A stretch of 64,000 nucleotides of DNA from Thaumasiovibrio sp047250365 (GCF_047250365.1 NZ_JBLBVL010000004.1:212975-276974); one strand, 5' to 3'. Numbered from the stretch's first letter, positions 16,566 through 26,300 are shown. The notes: generated from the sequence alone by a model not told the origin. Numbers and translations: made by a program.

Positions 16566-17950
16566 GCGTCATTGCCTCCGACTAAAATATTATCTACTTT
16601 CAGTGCAGGTTGACCGACTGTTGTCGGAACTGCGCCACTGACCGAGCCACACATACCTGCAGCCAACTCAAGGTCCTTACCCACCATGCTAATCTCTTTA
16701 AGCACCTGTGGTCCTGTAGAGATAAGGGTTGCCGATTTTAACGGGCGCGTCACTTTGCCGTTTTCAATCTGCCACGCCTCTTGTACTGCAAAGTTAAATT
16801 CGCCAGTGCCGGGTTGAACCGATCCTCCGCCCATTTTTACGGCATAGATGCCCTTGTCAATACTTGCGAGCATGTCGTTAAGTGTATCGGTGCCGGGCTC
16901 TATATAGGTATTGCGCATACGTGATGTTGGCGCAAAGCGATACGACTCTCGGCGGCCAGAACCTGTCGGGGAGTGCCCGGTTTTTAGTCCACCAAGATAA
17001 TCCACCATAAAGTGGGTTAAGCGCCCATTTTCAATTAACTGGGTACGCTGCGTCGGCATACCTTCATCATCGATATTGATAGATCCCCATGCGTGGGGGA
17101 TTGTCCCATCGTCTACGGCATTAACCACCGAGGAAGCGATCATTTCGCCCATCTGGTCGTGAAAAACGGAGGCTTTTTTGGCGACAGAAGTGGTTTCTAA
17201 CAGGTGTCCGCATGCTTCATGAAAAATCACGCCACCAAAGCCGTTGCCGATAACTACTGGCATCTCTCCAGACGGGCAAGGAGCAGCATCAAGTTTGATT
17301 AATGCTTGCTTTGCTACCGCGTACCCCAGCGCTTTGGGGTCATGCATGTGATGGAATGCCCACCCATTGAGAGCCCCTGGCGCTTCATAGCCCATCGATT
17401 GTTCTTTACCATTGCTGGCGATCGCGGATGCTGCGATACGGGAATAATGACGTGTATCCGTGACATGTAAACCGAGCGAATTGTAGATCTCAATCTTTTG
17501 TTCACGTTGCAAGATTCTGCCTTGGAATTGAACAATTTTGCTATCTTCGTTGCGAGCGGCACTATCTAGTGCATTTAAATACGCCACTTTGCTGTCGGTT
17601 TGGGTGCCATGGCTAAGTGGCGTAGCAACAGTATGGCTATTTTTAATATTGGTACGGCTGAAATTGATCGCACCAGTGTGATCGCCACGTTTCTCATTTG
17701 CGGCTAAGGCAGAGACAATACGGATTAACTCTTCTTGCGATGTATCGTTGCTATAGCCGTATAACACTTTGAACCCAAAGAAGAGGCGAATTCCAATACC
17801 AAATTCGATACCACCATTGATACCTTCAATTTTAGACGCACTCATTTCGACACTGTGCGATTGATGGTGTTCGATAAACAATTCAGCGAAGTCGGCTCCC
17901 AGATAAAGAGCGTGATCAATAACTTCCTGTGCAATGCGTTTCTCTAGCAT
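16562..17950 (-). CDS. tldD: TldD-like metalloprotease, divergent type
   Basis: 462-residue catalytic partner of TldE. The metal site HEACGH lies at 244-249, and a C-terminal cysteine (C434 in GMCGSVSGAVPT) occupies the place of the third ligand. The N-terminus differs from what I remember of the housekeeping enterobacterial TldD and is closer to the shorter type found as adjacent tldD-tldE pairs in other phyla. This suggests a second, paralogous pair in this organism; the rest of the genome is needed to settle that. It follows the CobW-type gene by 21 bases. Confidence 0.88.
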   Translation of the reverse strand: MLEKRIAQEVIDHALYLGADFAELFIEHHQSHSVEMSASKIEGINGGIEFGIGIRLFFGFKVLYGYSNDTSQEELIRIVSALAANEKRGDHTGAINFSRTNIKNSHTVATPLSHGTQTDSKVAYLNALDSAARNEDSKIVQFQGRILQREQKIEIYNSLGLHVTDTRHYSRIAASAIASNGKEQSMGYEAPGALNGWAFHHMHDPKALGYAVAKQALIKLDAAPCPSGEMPVVIGNGFGGVIFHEACGHLLETTSVAKKASVFHDQMGEMIASSVVNAVDDGTIPHAWGSINIDDEGMPTQRTQLIENGRLTHFMVDYLGGLKTGHSPTGSGRRESYRFAPTSRMRNTYIEPGTDTLNDMLASIDKGIYAVKMGGGSVQPGTGEFNFAVQEAWQIENGKVTRPLKSATLISTGPQVLKEISMVGKDLELAAGMCGSVSGAVPTTVGQPALKVDNILVGGNDA

Positions 17951-17971
17951 ATGATCTCCTGACGACAGTGG

Positions 17972-18946
17972 TTAACTGAGCGGGGTAGTGAGACTAGCCA
18001 ATAGATATTGTTCTAATTCGTCCCAAGGTAATGGCTGACGGTCAATAACTTCAACACGTGATTCAAATCCATCTAATGATAGCTCATTAACCGAAACAAC
18101 TTGATTAACCACATTAAATGCGATGCAACCACGTTCTGTATTGATAACTGCCTTAACCCGTTGCGCTGATAGTTGGCTAAACAGTTGGAATATTTTTGAG
18201 AAATCGAACGTTAGCTCGTTGTCAAAAAACCAACCGCAGCTACGGTAACCCTGACCGCTGTTTTCTTTACGAATGTAACGTTCGCCGGGTGGTATCTCTA
18301 AGCCCGGAACTGGCGCTGTATCGTGATCGTGGTGGCTGCCAATATCGAGTTGCTTGGCGTCAAGTTTAAGCCGGTCCAACTTGAGCCTGCCTTGCTGGGT
18401 GAGCTCAATATGTTGGGTGTCACTGGTTATTTTAGACAGTCGCGACGTAAACTGCGCCAAGTCATCTGTCTGGCATAGGTCCGTTTTATTACCAACGATA
18501 ACATCAGCAAGCGCAATTTGTGCCTTAAAATTATCATTCTCAGCAAAGAGCGGATCGGCAAGATTTCGAGGGTCAACCAAGGTAATCGTGGCGAATACTT
18601 CAATGTGTTGACTGTAGGCCTCTGAACGTAGCTTGCCCAATATTTTTTGAGGGTGGCCAAGTCCGGTCGGCTCTAGGATAATACGATCCGGTTTTTGCTC
18701 TATCAGTGCATTTAAGCCGACAGACATTGGAAGGCCGGCGACACAGCACATACAGCCGCCTGGCACTTCTTTAACTAACGCACCTTGTTCTGACAAAAAT
18801 GCACCATCAATGCCGACCTGACCAAATTCGTTGACCAAGATAGCCCAGTACTCGTTGGCAGGTTTTTTATTGAGAAGATCTAAAATAGCGGTTGTTTTAC
18901 CACTACCTAAAAATCCGCTGATAATATTTGTTGGAATTTTATGCAT
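17972..18946 (-). CDS. COG0523 (CobW/YjiA-type) G3E GTPase metallochaperone
   Basis: 324 residues with the P-loop GFLGSGKTT (11-19), the metal-binding CxCC signature CMCC (C65, C67, C68 in GGCMCC), the G3E glutamate region (ILEPTGLGHP), NKTD, and a His/Asp cluster (HHDHD). COG0523 proteins deliver zinc, cobalt or other metals to client enzymes in a GTP-dependent way. It is the first gene of an operon with tldD and pmbA. Because TldD needs a bound metal, the client may be TldD itself (inference). Confidence 0.88.
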   Translation of the reverse strand: MHKIPTNIISGFLGSGKTTAILDLLNKKPANEYWAILVNEFGQVGIDGAFLSEQGALVKEVPGGCMCCVAGLPMSVGLNALIEQKPDRIILEPTGLGHPQKILGKLRSEAYSQHIEVFATITLVDPRNLADPLFAENDNFKAQIALADVIVGNKTDLCQTDDLAQFTSRLSKITSDTQHIELTQQGRLKLDRLKLDAKQLDIGSHHDHDTAPVPGLEIPPGERYIRKENSGQGYRSCGWFFDNELTFDFSKIFQLFSQLSAQRVKAVINTERGCIAFNVVNQVVSVNELSLDGFESRVEVIDRQPLPWDELEQYLLASLTTPLS

Positions 18947-19227
18947 ATTGGTTATTATTAGTGGGTCGATTGCAATATGCTACTCCAAAATGAAACAGTA
19001 ATACATTATTAAGCTACATGGTTTCGCTATTGTTGGAAAATCAGAGTAGATTTCACAGTAAGACGTTGATAGAAGTAATAATAACAAAGTCAGCCTTAAC
19101 AGTATTTTACTCGTAAGAAGTAAAATTAAACGCTTCTAAGCGCAAGGGAAATATTCTGTGTTCGCGTTAGCTGTACGAATACTATAACAATGATGATAAT
19201 TAGCTAATGTAAAGGAGATATAGTGCT

Positions 19228-19881
19228 ATGAAAAAGGCAATCGTCACAGGTGGTAGCGGTGGAATTGGAGAGATTGTAGTTGAGTTGCTAGCTCATCAAG
19301 GCTACAAGGTGGTTGATCTTTCTTTTCCTGAGGTTGACGTTACCGATTCACAAAGTGTGGCTCAAGCACTTGAAGGGCATGAAGACGCTAGTGTTTTGGT
19401 ATGCTGTGCCGGTATTCAAGTGAGTAAGCCTATTCACGTGATGGATGTTGATGAATTTGATCGTGTGATAAAGGTCAACCTTAATGGAACCTTTAATGTA
19501 ATTCATTACATGATGCCACACTTTAGAGAGAATGGAATTGGGCGTATTGTCACTATTTCTTCTGTTATGGGACGAAAAGGTGAACGTGGTCTCTCTGGTT
19601 ACTGTGCGAGCAAGTGGGGCGTGCGTGGCTTGACCGAAGTCGTTGCAAAAGAGGGTGCTTCTAAAGGAATCAGCTGTGTTTCTATTGCACCAACGTTTGT
19701 AGATACCCCGATGATCCGCGAGTTAAGGGAGGATATACTCGAAGGTATTATTGAATCAATTCCTGCACGTCGACTATTACAGCCAAAAGAAGTTGCTGAT
19801 GTCGTTATGTATGCCATTGATCATGGTATGGCGTGCAATGGTAAAACAATCCCTGTCGATTTAGGGCAGGTGATGGTGTAA
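19228..19881 (+). CDS. Short-chain dehydrogenase/reductase (SDR)
   Basis: Classical SDR of 217 residues. It has a cofactor motif TGGSGGIG (7-14), an NAG-equivalent CCAG, and the catalytic Ser-Tyr-Lys (ISSVMG, then SGYCASK). An acidic residue after the second strand (DLSFPEVDV) favours NAD over NADP. Substrate unknown. A good ribosome-binding site (AAAGGAGA) precedes the ATG, and a strong terminator follows, so the gene is monocistronic. Confidence 0.88.
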   Translation: MKKAIVTGGSGGIGEIVVELLAHQGYKVVDLSFPEVDVTDSQSVAQALEGHEDASVLVCCAGIQVSKPIHVMDVDEFDRVIKVNLNGTFNVIHYMMPHFRENGIGRIVTISSVMGRKGERGLSGYCASKWGVRGLTEVVAKEGASKGISCVSIAPTFVDTPMIRELREDILEGIIESIPARRLLQPKEVADVVMYAIDHGMACNGKTIPVDLGQVMV

Positions 19882-19901
19882 CGATGTAACACCCGAACTA
19901 T

Positions 19902-19942
19902 AAGCTGACATAAGAACATTTTATGTCAGCTTTGTTATTTTT
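19902..19942 (+). terminator. Rho-independent terminator after the SDR gene
   Basis: Twelve-bp perfect stem AAGCTGACATAA/TTATGTCAGCTT with a 7-base loop, followed by a T-rich tail. Confidence 0.85.
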
Positions 19943-20098
19943 ATATTTTCTGTTCAATACTTGCCCATTACACTTAAATTTTTTGTTTGCTAATTTGTCA
20001 ATCTTTGATATTGATACAATACTGATTTGTTCGAGGTGGCAACGAGTAAGTGTTGTAGTATCGTTATTTCCCTTTTATTGTTTGAATCGATAGTAAAC

Positions 20099-20287
20099 AT
20101 GCCAAAAGTTGAAATGATTAAGCAGAAGCTGATGGACGATATAATTTCCGTCATTCGTAAACGTGTGCCTGAAGGGGCTGAAGTATCTGTTGAAGAAGTT
20201 GTCAGAGAGGGTGAGGGAATCAATATAAAAGTGTTGATCAATAACCAAGATAGCTCTTCAGATACATTACTGGTGTCATTAGGGTAA
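20099..20287 (+). CDS. Small hypothetical protein, about 62 aa
   Basis: Charged, mixed alpha/beta small protein (MIKQKLMDDIISVIRKRV, then SVEEVVREGEGINIKVLI). The ATG at 20099 lacks a clear ribosome-binding site; the frame stays open upstream to 20027 and a second ATG lies at 20114. The composition looks like real coding sequence. Function unknown. Confidence 0.45.
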   Translation: MPKVEMIKQKLMDDIISVIRKRVPEGAEVSVEEVVREGEGINIKVLINNQDSSSDTLLVSLG

Positions 20288-20336
20288 GCTGCAAATATAA
20301 ACCTCAGGCTGGCTATGCTTGAGGTTACCTCACTAC

Positions 20337-21215
20337 TTAATAATACACATAGTTACCAATGTGAAAACACGGATTTCCGGCAGCACGTAACCAGTCAATA
20401 TAGACATTTCTCCATTGAGGGCAACCCTGGTTAAAGGGAGGAATGGAACCGCTTACTGACACATCTAACTCAGGGGCAAGAGTTTGCAGCGTACTTGCTG
20501 CCCTGATAGCGTGTAAAGGGTCAGAGAGGATTGAAACATCTTTTACGGCAAGCGATTTTAATAACGGCAAAGAAAATTGCATATTTTCAATGGTGTTTGT
20601 TGCGTAGGATTCGAGATAAAGGCGCTCTTTTTCAATGCCATGATCGACGAGAAAACGCTGCATTGCTTTAGCTTCACTAATTCCCGCCTTAGCTAACCCT
20701 CCCGTTAAAATAACGTGCGCGTTTTGTGTCTGTCTTAGAAACGGTAGCGCATTGGATAAGCGTGCTTTCAGTGGGTTTGAAATTTGACCGTTTTCTTGTA
20801 GCTTTATCCCAGGAATGATAAACGCTTCTGGACCGTTATTACAAGCGTGATGGCGAAAGCGGGTTTTGAGCTTTGTTGCGGTATTCTTTAGCTCAGGCAA
20901 AGTAGGGAATGTTTGTTGATCAAGATAAAAGCGCCATACTTCCACTGCTCGACTAGCTAACAGGTGATGTGATTTAAAGCGCAATGCGTTATAGAACTCG
21001 ATGAGCGCATCCTGCGGTTGATTGAGCATTGTTAGCACATGGCCTTTTGTTAAAAAGTACTCTCCATTTCTGCTATTAGAGGTGCATAGACTAAGCCAAT
21101 GCAGTGCCGCTGATAAATTGCAGTGGCGTCGATTGGCAATCATGACGGAATGGCGATTGTTGCTGCTAAAAGCCATATGGCTCAATTCGATAATTTCAGC
21201 GTCAGATATGCGCAC
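20337..21215 (-). CDS. DUF218 (YdcF/SanA/ElyC-like) protein with N-terminal extension
   Basis: The C-terminal half is a DUF218 domain: VILTGG, EAKAMQRFLVDHGI, LYLESYATNTIENM and a later Ser-Asp-Pro-x-His segment (SILSDPLHAIRA). The N-terminal 110 residues form a helical, tetratricopeptide-like extension (LTMLNQPQDALIEFYNAL). Members include SanA and ElyC, linked to envelope integrity and lipid-carrier metabolism. No signal peptide or membrane span is seen, so this one seems cytosolic. The start at 21215 is a GTG; an ATG 39 bases later is possible. Confidence 0.75.
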   Translation of the reverse strand: MRISDAEIIELSHMAFSSNNRHSVMIANRRHCNLSAALHWLSLCTSNSRNGEYFLTKGHVLTMLNQPQDALIEFYNALRFKSHHLLASRAVEVWRFYLDQQTFPTLPELKNTATKLKTRFRHHACNNGPEAFIIPGIKLQENGQISNPLKARLSNALPFLRQTQNAHVILTGGLAKAGISEAKAMQRFLVDHGIEKERLYLESYATNTIENMQFSLPLLKSLAVKDVSILSDPLHAIRAASTLQTLAPELDVSVSGSIPPFNQGCPQWRNVYIDWLRAAGNPCFHIGNYVYY

Positions 21216-21367
21216 AGGGTATCATTAGTAACAAAAAAGTAGGGATAATTAAACTTGTTACCATACTAACAAAGGCATAGCAATTGTTGTTTGCATCTTT
21301 GTATTGATAGATCTGTTAATTTTGTTAGTCTAGTCCAAAAATAAAATACAAGAATAAAGGCTAGCGT

Positions 21368-21676
21368 GTGCAACGAATAGACTCTCTGAAAGAGCTAGGC
21401 GGTATCGTCATGCATATGATAGATGCGCAAATAGTGATGAATACGACAAATGAAGCGATTGATGAGTTAAGTATCCATCTGCTTTCATTATTGTTGAAGT
21501 GCCATAACATCGATCACTTTAAGATAGAGGTTGATTTATTGCTAAGTAAATTTCTACGTGAAGGTGCGAAGCGCAAGAGGTTATATCGTGTTTTCGTTAT
21601 AATATTGTCGGAGAAATTGATTTCATATCGATATCGATTAGATAAAAACAGTCTACTATCTAAATCATCACATTAG
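21368..21676 (+). CDS. Hypothetical protein, about 102 aa
   Basis: Helical, Leu/Ile-rich protein with a basic C-terminus (EGAKRKRLYRVF, then YRYRLDKN). It starts with GTG at 21368 behind AAAGG, or with the ATG at 21410. No membrane span or known motif. Divergent from the DUF218 gene. Function unknown. Confidence 0.5.
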   Translation: MQRIDSLKELGGIVMHMIDAQIVMNTTNEAIDELSIHLLSLLLKCHNIDHFKIEVDLLLSKFLREGAKRKRLYRVFVIILSEKLISYRYRLDKNSLLSKSSH

Positions 21677-21710
21677 CGTAACATGGTTGTTTGCTAGATC
21701 TGTTTGATAG

Positions 21711-21748
21711 AATAGTGCAGCTAAGCAACATCACGTCACGCTGCACTA
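21711..21748. terminator. Long-loop stem between convergent genes
   Basis: Arms ATAGTGCAGC/GCTGCACTAT separated by about 18 bases between the 102-aa gene and the YdcH-like gene. Candidate bidirectional terminator; no clear T-tract. Confidence 0.4.
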
Positions 21749-21758
21749 TGGTCTACAG

Positions 21759-21995
21759 CTAGTGGGTGAGCATACTGTATAGCTGGTCTTTTAGCTGTGC
21801 TCGGTGTTTTTTCATTTGATTAAATGCCGTGTCTGAAATGGGGAGGTCATTTAATTCTAATACCCTTATCTGCTTATCCAAACTGTCGTATTCATCGGAC
21901 ATTTTTTTGAAATCTGCGTTTTGCTGCTTTAAATTAGATATTCGACCTTCAAGGTTGGGAAACTCATGAAGCAAGTCGTGTTTCTCTCCGAGCAT
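21759..21995 (-). CDS. YdcH/DUF465 family small protein
   Basis: 78 residues, almost entirely charged heptads predicted as a helical hairpin, with the DUF465 pattern (HDLLHEFPNLEGRI, DKQIRVLE, LKKHRAQLKDQL-like end). AGAGGGG precedes the ATG. Biochemical role unknown. Confidence 0.75.
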   Translation of the reverse strand: MLGEKHDLLHEFPNLEGRISNLKQQNADFKKMSDEYDSLDKQIRVLELNDLPISDTAFNQMKKHRAQLKDQLYSMLTH

Positions 21996-22202
21996 AATTA
22001 CCCCTCTTCATTTATGTGACATACTCAGACCAGTATAGTTGCCAACTATCATGAATCAAGGTCGATGGCAATACACTGATGTAATAAAGTTTTTTGATAA
22101 CTGTCAATTTACCGTTGCACTCTGCGGTTAATAACGATAATGTTGTCTGACACAACTTGAGCACGATAGCTCGAAATACAGGATGTAATACAGGAACATA
22201 CA

Positions 22203-23258
22203 ATGCATCAGACAGATGACGTACGCATTAAAGAGATAAAACAACTTCTTCCTCCAGTCGCAATTATTGAACGTTTTCCAGCGTCGGAAAATGCGGTAGA
22301 GACGGTGTATCAATCACGTAAGTCAATTCACAACATTTTAAATGATGAAGATGATCGATTGCTTGTCGTTATCGGTCCTTGCTCTATTCATGATCCAGTT
22401 GCGGCTATTGAGTATGGAAACAAGTTAAAAGCACTGCGTGATGAGCTTTCAGGCAACCTAGAAATTGTTATGCGGGTTTATTTCGAAAAACCCCGTACGA
22501 CCGTTGGCTGGAAAGGGTTGATTAATGACCCGTATATGGATAATAGTTTTCAGTTGAATGATGGCCTTAGACTTGGGCGCAAGTTACTTTCAGAGTTAAC
22601 CGATATGGGCTTACCCACGGCGACAGAGTTTCTTGATATGATCTCGCCACAATATACGGGAGACTTAATTAGTTGGGGTGCGATTGGTGCTCGTACAACA
22701 GAATCTCAGGTTCACCGTGAGCTGGCTTCGGGCCTATCTTGTCCGGTGGGCTTCAAAAACGGTACCGATGGAAACATCAAAATTGCCACGGATGCGATTG
22801 GGTCAGCCAGTGCGCCACACCACTTCTTGTCAGTTACAAAGTATGGCCACTCAGCGATTGTCTCTACGTCTGGAAATGAAGACTGTCATCTTATCTTGCG
22901 TGGCGGCAAAGAACCCAACTACTCGGCGGTGCATGTTAATGCCATCTCTGAACAGTTGGTAGCAGCAGGCCTAAGAAATAAAGTGATGATCGATTTTAGT
23001 CATGCCAATAGTGAGAAACAATATCAGCGTCAGCTTGCTGTTTGTGAAGACGTTTGCGAACAGGTGGCTGAGGGTAACCACGCTATTTTCGGTGTAATGA
23101 TTGAAAGCCATCTGGTAGAAGGCCGCCAAGATATTGTTGATGGTAACGTCGCTACTTACGGACAGAGCATTACTGATGCATGCATTGGCTGGGACGATAC
23201 AGCGTTAGTCTTACGTCAATTATCAACGGCTGTTGAAAAGCGTCGAAATAACAAATAA
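22203..23258 (+). CDS. aroG: 3-deoxy-7-phosphoheptulonate synthase, class I (AroG type)
   Basis: DAHP synthase, first step of the shikimate pathway: condenses phosphoenolpyruvate and erythrose 4-phosphate. 351 residues, nearly collinear with E. coli AroG: LLPPVAIIERFPA, VVIGPCSIHDP, KPRTTVGWKGLINDP, GARTTESQVHRELASGLS and DFSHANS with metal and substrate residues intact. It is closer to AroG (Phe-sensitive) than to AroF/AroH, from memory. AGGA lies ahead of the ATG; no TyrR box is evident by eye. A terminator follows. Confidence 0.95.
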   Translation: MHQTDDVRIKEIKQLLPPVAIIERFPASENAVETVYQSRKSIHNILNDEDDRLLVVIGPCSIHDPVAAIEYGNKLKALRDELSGNLEIVMRVYFEKPRTTVGWKGLINDPYMDNSFQLNDGLRLGRKLLSELTDMGLPTATEFLDMISPQYTGDLISWGAIGARTTESQVHRELASGLSCPVGFKNGTDGNIKIATDAIGSASAPHHFLSVTKYGHSAIVSTSGNEDCHLILRGGKEPNYSAVHVNAISEQLVAAGLRNKVMIDFSHANSEKQYQRQLAVCEDVCEQVAEGNHAIFGVMIESHLVEGRQDIVDGNVATYGQSITDACIGWDDTALVLRQLSTAVEKRRNNK

Positions 23259-23280
23259 CGGCTGTTTATTAAGTTAATAC

Positions 23281-23316
23281 AAAAGCGCCTTGCTATATAT
23301 AGCAGGGCGTTTTTGA
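23281..23316 (+). terminator. Rho-independent terminator of aroG
   Basis: Hairpin GCGCCTTGCTA/TAGCAGGGCGT with an A-rich upstream arm and a TTTTT tail, about 25 bases past the aroG stop. Confidence 0.85.
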
Positions 23317-23518
23317 TCTGAGAGTTGATAACTGTTTATGGCATGCAGTGAGAATGAATTATGCTATATGTCAGTTACGCCAATGTTAATAATTGTGTTG
23401 AATTTCCCTCCGGGAATGTTATCTTCAATGGTGGTGAGCATGGTTGCATAGTATTGATTAGAAAACGCATACTGGCTGCATATAAAGAATAATCATTAAT
23501 TCAAGGAGAAGGTTAGGT

Positions 23519-24742
23519 ATGTCTGGTGTCCTAGGGATGATACTTGCTGGTGGGGAAGGTTCCCGTTTACGTCCTTTAACAGAGTCGCGCAGTAAACCTG
23601 CCGTACCATTTGGCGGAAGCTATAGGCTGATTGATTTTGCACTCAACAACTTTGTAAATGCTGACTTAATGCGAATTTATGTATTAACACAGTTTAAATC
23701 ACAGTCATTATATTTACATATGAAAAAGGGTTGGAATTTATCGGGTATCACAGATCGGTTTATTGACCCTATTCCAGCACAGATGAGAAAAGGGAAGCGC
23801 TGGTATGATGGAACGGCAGATGCTATTCATCAGAACTTGCGTTTCATCGAGTTATCAAATCCTGATCAAGTGGCAATCTTTGGTAGTGACCATATCTATA
23901 AGATGGATGTAGGTCAGATGATTAATTATCATAAAGCCATGAAAGCAGAACTGACGGTATCCGCCATCCGTATGCCACTTCATGAAGCGAGTGCATTCGG
24001 GGTAATTGAAGTTGATGCGACAGGAAAAATGATTGGTTTTGAAGAAAAACCAGACAATCCTAAGTGCATTCCAGGCGAGCCAGACTTTGCTTTGGTATCA
24101 ATGGGTAATTATATCTTTGAAGCGGAAGCGCTTTACCGTGAACTAGAGCGTGATGCGGAAGACGAAAACTCTAGCCACGATTTTGGTAAAGATATTATTC
24201 CTTATATGTACCCCCAAGGCCTTGTTTATGTGTATGACTATAGTCAAAACACCATTGCTGGTGAGCCGGGTGAGGTTTATTGGCGAGATGTAGGAACCAT
24301 TGATGCTTACTGGCAAGCACATATGGATTTATTAGCCGAAAACCCACCATTTAGCTTGTATAATCGTAACTGGCCATTGCACACCCACTATCCAGCGTTA
24401 CCGCCTGCTACATTTGTAGACGCAAATAACGATAAAGTTTCAGTGGTCAATAGCCTCGTTTCGGCAGGGAGCTTTATCCGCGGAGCCAAAATCCACAAGA
24501 GTGTGCTTGGCTTTCGCTCCAATATCGCCCATGGTTCATATTTAAGTGAGTGTGTGCTATTGGGAGATACGAAGATTGGAGAGAACTGCTCGATCCGTCG
24601 TGCAATCATTGACAAAGATGTTGAGATAGCGGCTGGTACAGTGATTGGTGAAGACATTGAAGCAGATCGCCGTCGTTTTCATGTTTCTGATGATGGCATC
24701 GTAGTTATTAGTAAAAATGCCAAGGTAGGTTATGACGAGTAA
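23519..24742 (+). CDS. glgC: Glucose-1-phosphate adenylyltransferase (ADP-glucose pyrophosphorylase)
   Basis: Makes ADP-glucose from glucose 1-phosphate and ATP for glycogen synthesis. 407 residues with the nucleotide-binding signature (GGEGSRLRPLTESRSKPA, residues about 11-28), FGSDHIYKMD, the substrate motif GVIEVD then FEEKP, and a C-terminal left-handed beta-helix. Ribosome-binding site AAGGAGAA before the ATG. Overlaps glgA by 11 bases, so both are translated from one message. Confidence 0.95.
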   Translation: MSGVLGMILAGGEGSRLRPLTESRSKPAVPFGGSYRLIDFALNNFVNADLMRIYVLTQFKSQSLYLHMKKGWNLSGITDRFIDPIPAQMRKGKRWYDGTADAIHQNLRFIELSNPDQVAIFGSDHIYKMDVGQMINYHKAMKAELTVSAIRMPLHEASAFGVIEVDATGKMIGFEEKPDNPKCIPGEPDFALVSMGNYIFEAEALYRELERDAEDENSSHDFGKDIIPYMYPQGLVYVYDYSQNTIAGEPGEVYWRDVGTIDAYWQAHMDLLAENPPFSLYNRNWPLHTHYPALPPATFVDANNDKVSVVNSLVSAGSFIRGAKIHKSVLGFRSNIAHGSYLSECVLLGDTKIGENCSIRRAIIDKDVEIAAGTVIGEDIEADRRRFHVSDDGIVVISKNAKVGYDE

Positions 24743-26234
24743 ATCTTCATTGAGACTATTATTTGTTTCATCAGAAGTTGAAGGGTTATTAAAAACAGGT
24801 GGCTTGGCAGATGTGGCCAAGTCGCTTCCTGAATCGCTTCTTAAGCTTGGGTATAATGTAAAGGTGATTATGCCCTTTTATAGACAACTGAAGGAGAGAG
24901 AAAAAACCTTAGTTTGCTCTAAGGTACTGAGTGTAAAGGATCAAGCTTACTCGGTTGAGTATAAGGTTTACCATATTCAGGTGGGACATTTGTCAGTGTA
25001 TGCCATTGATGCACCGCACTACTTTGATCGTGAAGCGCCTTATGCAGTGAATAATCAGGCATACCCTGATAACGGAGAGCGATTTGCGTTTTTTGATGCT
25101 GCGGTACTTGACTGTCTACCAGAGATTGGTTTTCAGCCAGACTTGATTCACTGCAATGATTGGCAAGCGGGCTTAGTGCCTTTTTTATTGAAAACGCGTT
25201 ATTCGCATAGTGATTTTTACGCGAAAACCAAATCGGTTATTACCATCCATAACGCGATTTTTCGTGGTGAATTTGACTATTCGCAGTTCAGTTTGCTGCC
25301 AGAGTTAACGCAGTGCCATTACCCACAAATCGAGTCAGGGTGTCACTCTATCAGTATGTTGCGAGCGGGTATTGCATTTGCAGATAAGGTAAATGCAGTC
25401 AGCCCCAACTACGCGAAGGAGCTATTAACGCCATTAGGTGCGCATGGGTTACATGAAGATTTCCTGCGGCGCCAACATGATTTGTACGGCATTTTGAACG
25501 GTTGCGACTATGGCAGTTGGAACCCAGAATCTGATACTCTAATCGCGGCGAATTATGGTCGCAGTGAGAGGGAGTTGGCGCAGGGTAAATTGCAATGCAA
25601 AGCAGACTTACAGCGAACCGTTGACTTACCCGAAAAAGACGTGGCTTTATATGGAATGGTCTGCCGTCTGACTAACCAGAAAGGAATACAATATCTGATA
25701 CCAATCTTAGAACGTTTTTTGGTGAATAACGTTCAAGTTGTGCTGGTTGGTACCGGAGATCCTGTTTTGGCTGCAGAGTTGCGAGAGATTGCCCAACGCC
25801 ACTCGGATAAAATGCGTTTTGTTGAGGCGTATGACAATACGCTTGCACATAAGGTAGAAGCGGGTTCCGATTTCTTCCTGATGCCCTCAGAGTTTGAGCC
25901 ATGCGGATTAAATCAGATTTATAGCCTAGCTTACGGTACGCTACCTATCGTAAGGGCGGTAGGTGGTTTGGTTGATACTGTGGTTGACTATGACAGTGAT
26001 CCGCAAAAAGCGACTGGCTTTGTATTTACAGAGCCGAAGGCTCTCGATTTGTTATGCATATTACAGCGTAGTTTGATTGTATACTTGCAGGCACCTGCTG
26101 AATTTACTCGTGTGCAGCAAAACGCCATGGCAAAACGTTTTGAATGGCAAGAGAGTGCCATTGAATACATTGATATGTATAGCGATGCACTTGGCTTTTG
26201 TGTGAAGACACACCAAACGGACGTTTGTTTGTAG
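24732..26234 (+). CDS. glgA: Glycogen synthase (ADP-glucose, GT5)
   Basis: Transfers glucose from ADP-glucose onto alpha-1,4-glucan. 500 residues in the GT-B fold. The N-terminal substrate loop KTGGLADV (about 16-23), HCNDWQAGLVPF and the C-terminal donor-site region (PSEFEPCGLNQIYSLAYGTLPIV-like, with the catalytic Glu) are present. Starts within the end of glgC and is followed by a strong terminator. No branching enzyme or phosphorylase gene is in this window. Confidence 0.95.
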   Translation: MTSKSSLRLLFVSSEVEGLLKTGGLADVAKSLPESLLKLGYNVKVIMPFYRQLKEREKTLVCSKVLSVKDQAYSVEYKVYHIQVGHLSVYAIDAPHYFDREAPYAVNNQAYPDNGERFAFFDAAVLDCLPEIGFQPDLIHCNDWQAGLVPFLLKTRYSHSDFYAKTKSVITIHNAIFRGEFDYSQFSLLPELTQCHYPQIESGCHSISMLRAGIAFADKVNAVSPNYAKELLTPLGAHGLHEDFLRRQHDLYGILNGCDYGSWNPESDTLIAANYGRSERELAQGKLQCKADLQRTVDLPEKDVALYGMVCRLTNQKGIQYLIPILERFLVNNVQVVLVGTGDPVLAAELREIAQRHSDKMRFVEAYDNTLAHKVEAGSDFFLMPSEFEPCGLNQIYSLAYGTLPIVRAVGGLVDTVVDYDSDPQKATGFVFTEPKALDLLCILQRSLIVYLQAPAEFTRVQQNAMAKRFEWQESAIEYIDMYSDALGFCVKTHQTDVCL

Positions 26235-26256
26235 TATCTCTTTACTCTTCAAGCAT

Positions 26257-26285
26257 AAAAAAGGAGGCAATCAAGCCTCCTTTCT
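26257..26285. terminator. Bidirectional rho-independent terminator
   Basis: Stem AAGGAGGC/GCCTCCTT with a 6-base loop, preceded by A6 and followed by T-rich sequence, so it can serve both glgA and the convergent 146-aa gene. Confidence 0.85.
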
Positions 26286-26300
26286 TATCTATGCTCGCGA

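Noticed and set aside
22142..22156. GTTGT/ACAAC inverted repeat upstream of aroG as a TyrR or TrpR operator
   Set aside because: Does not fit the TyrR (TGTAAA-N6-TTTACA) or TrpR consensus; arms of only five bases can arise by chance.
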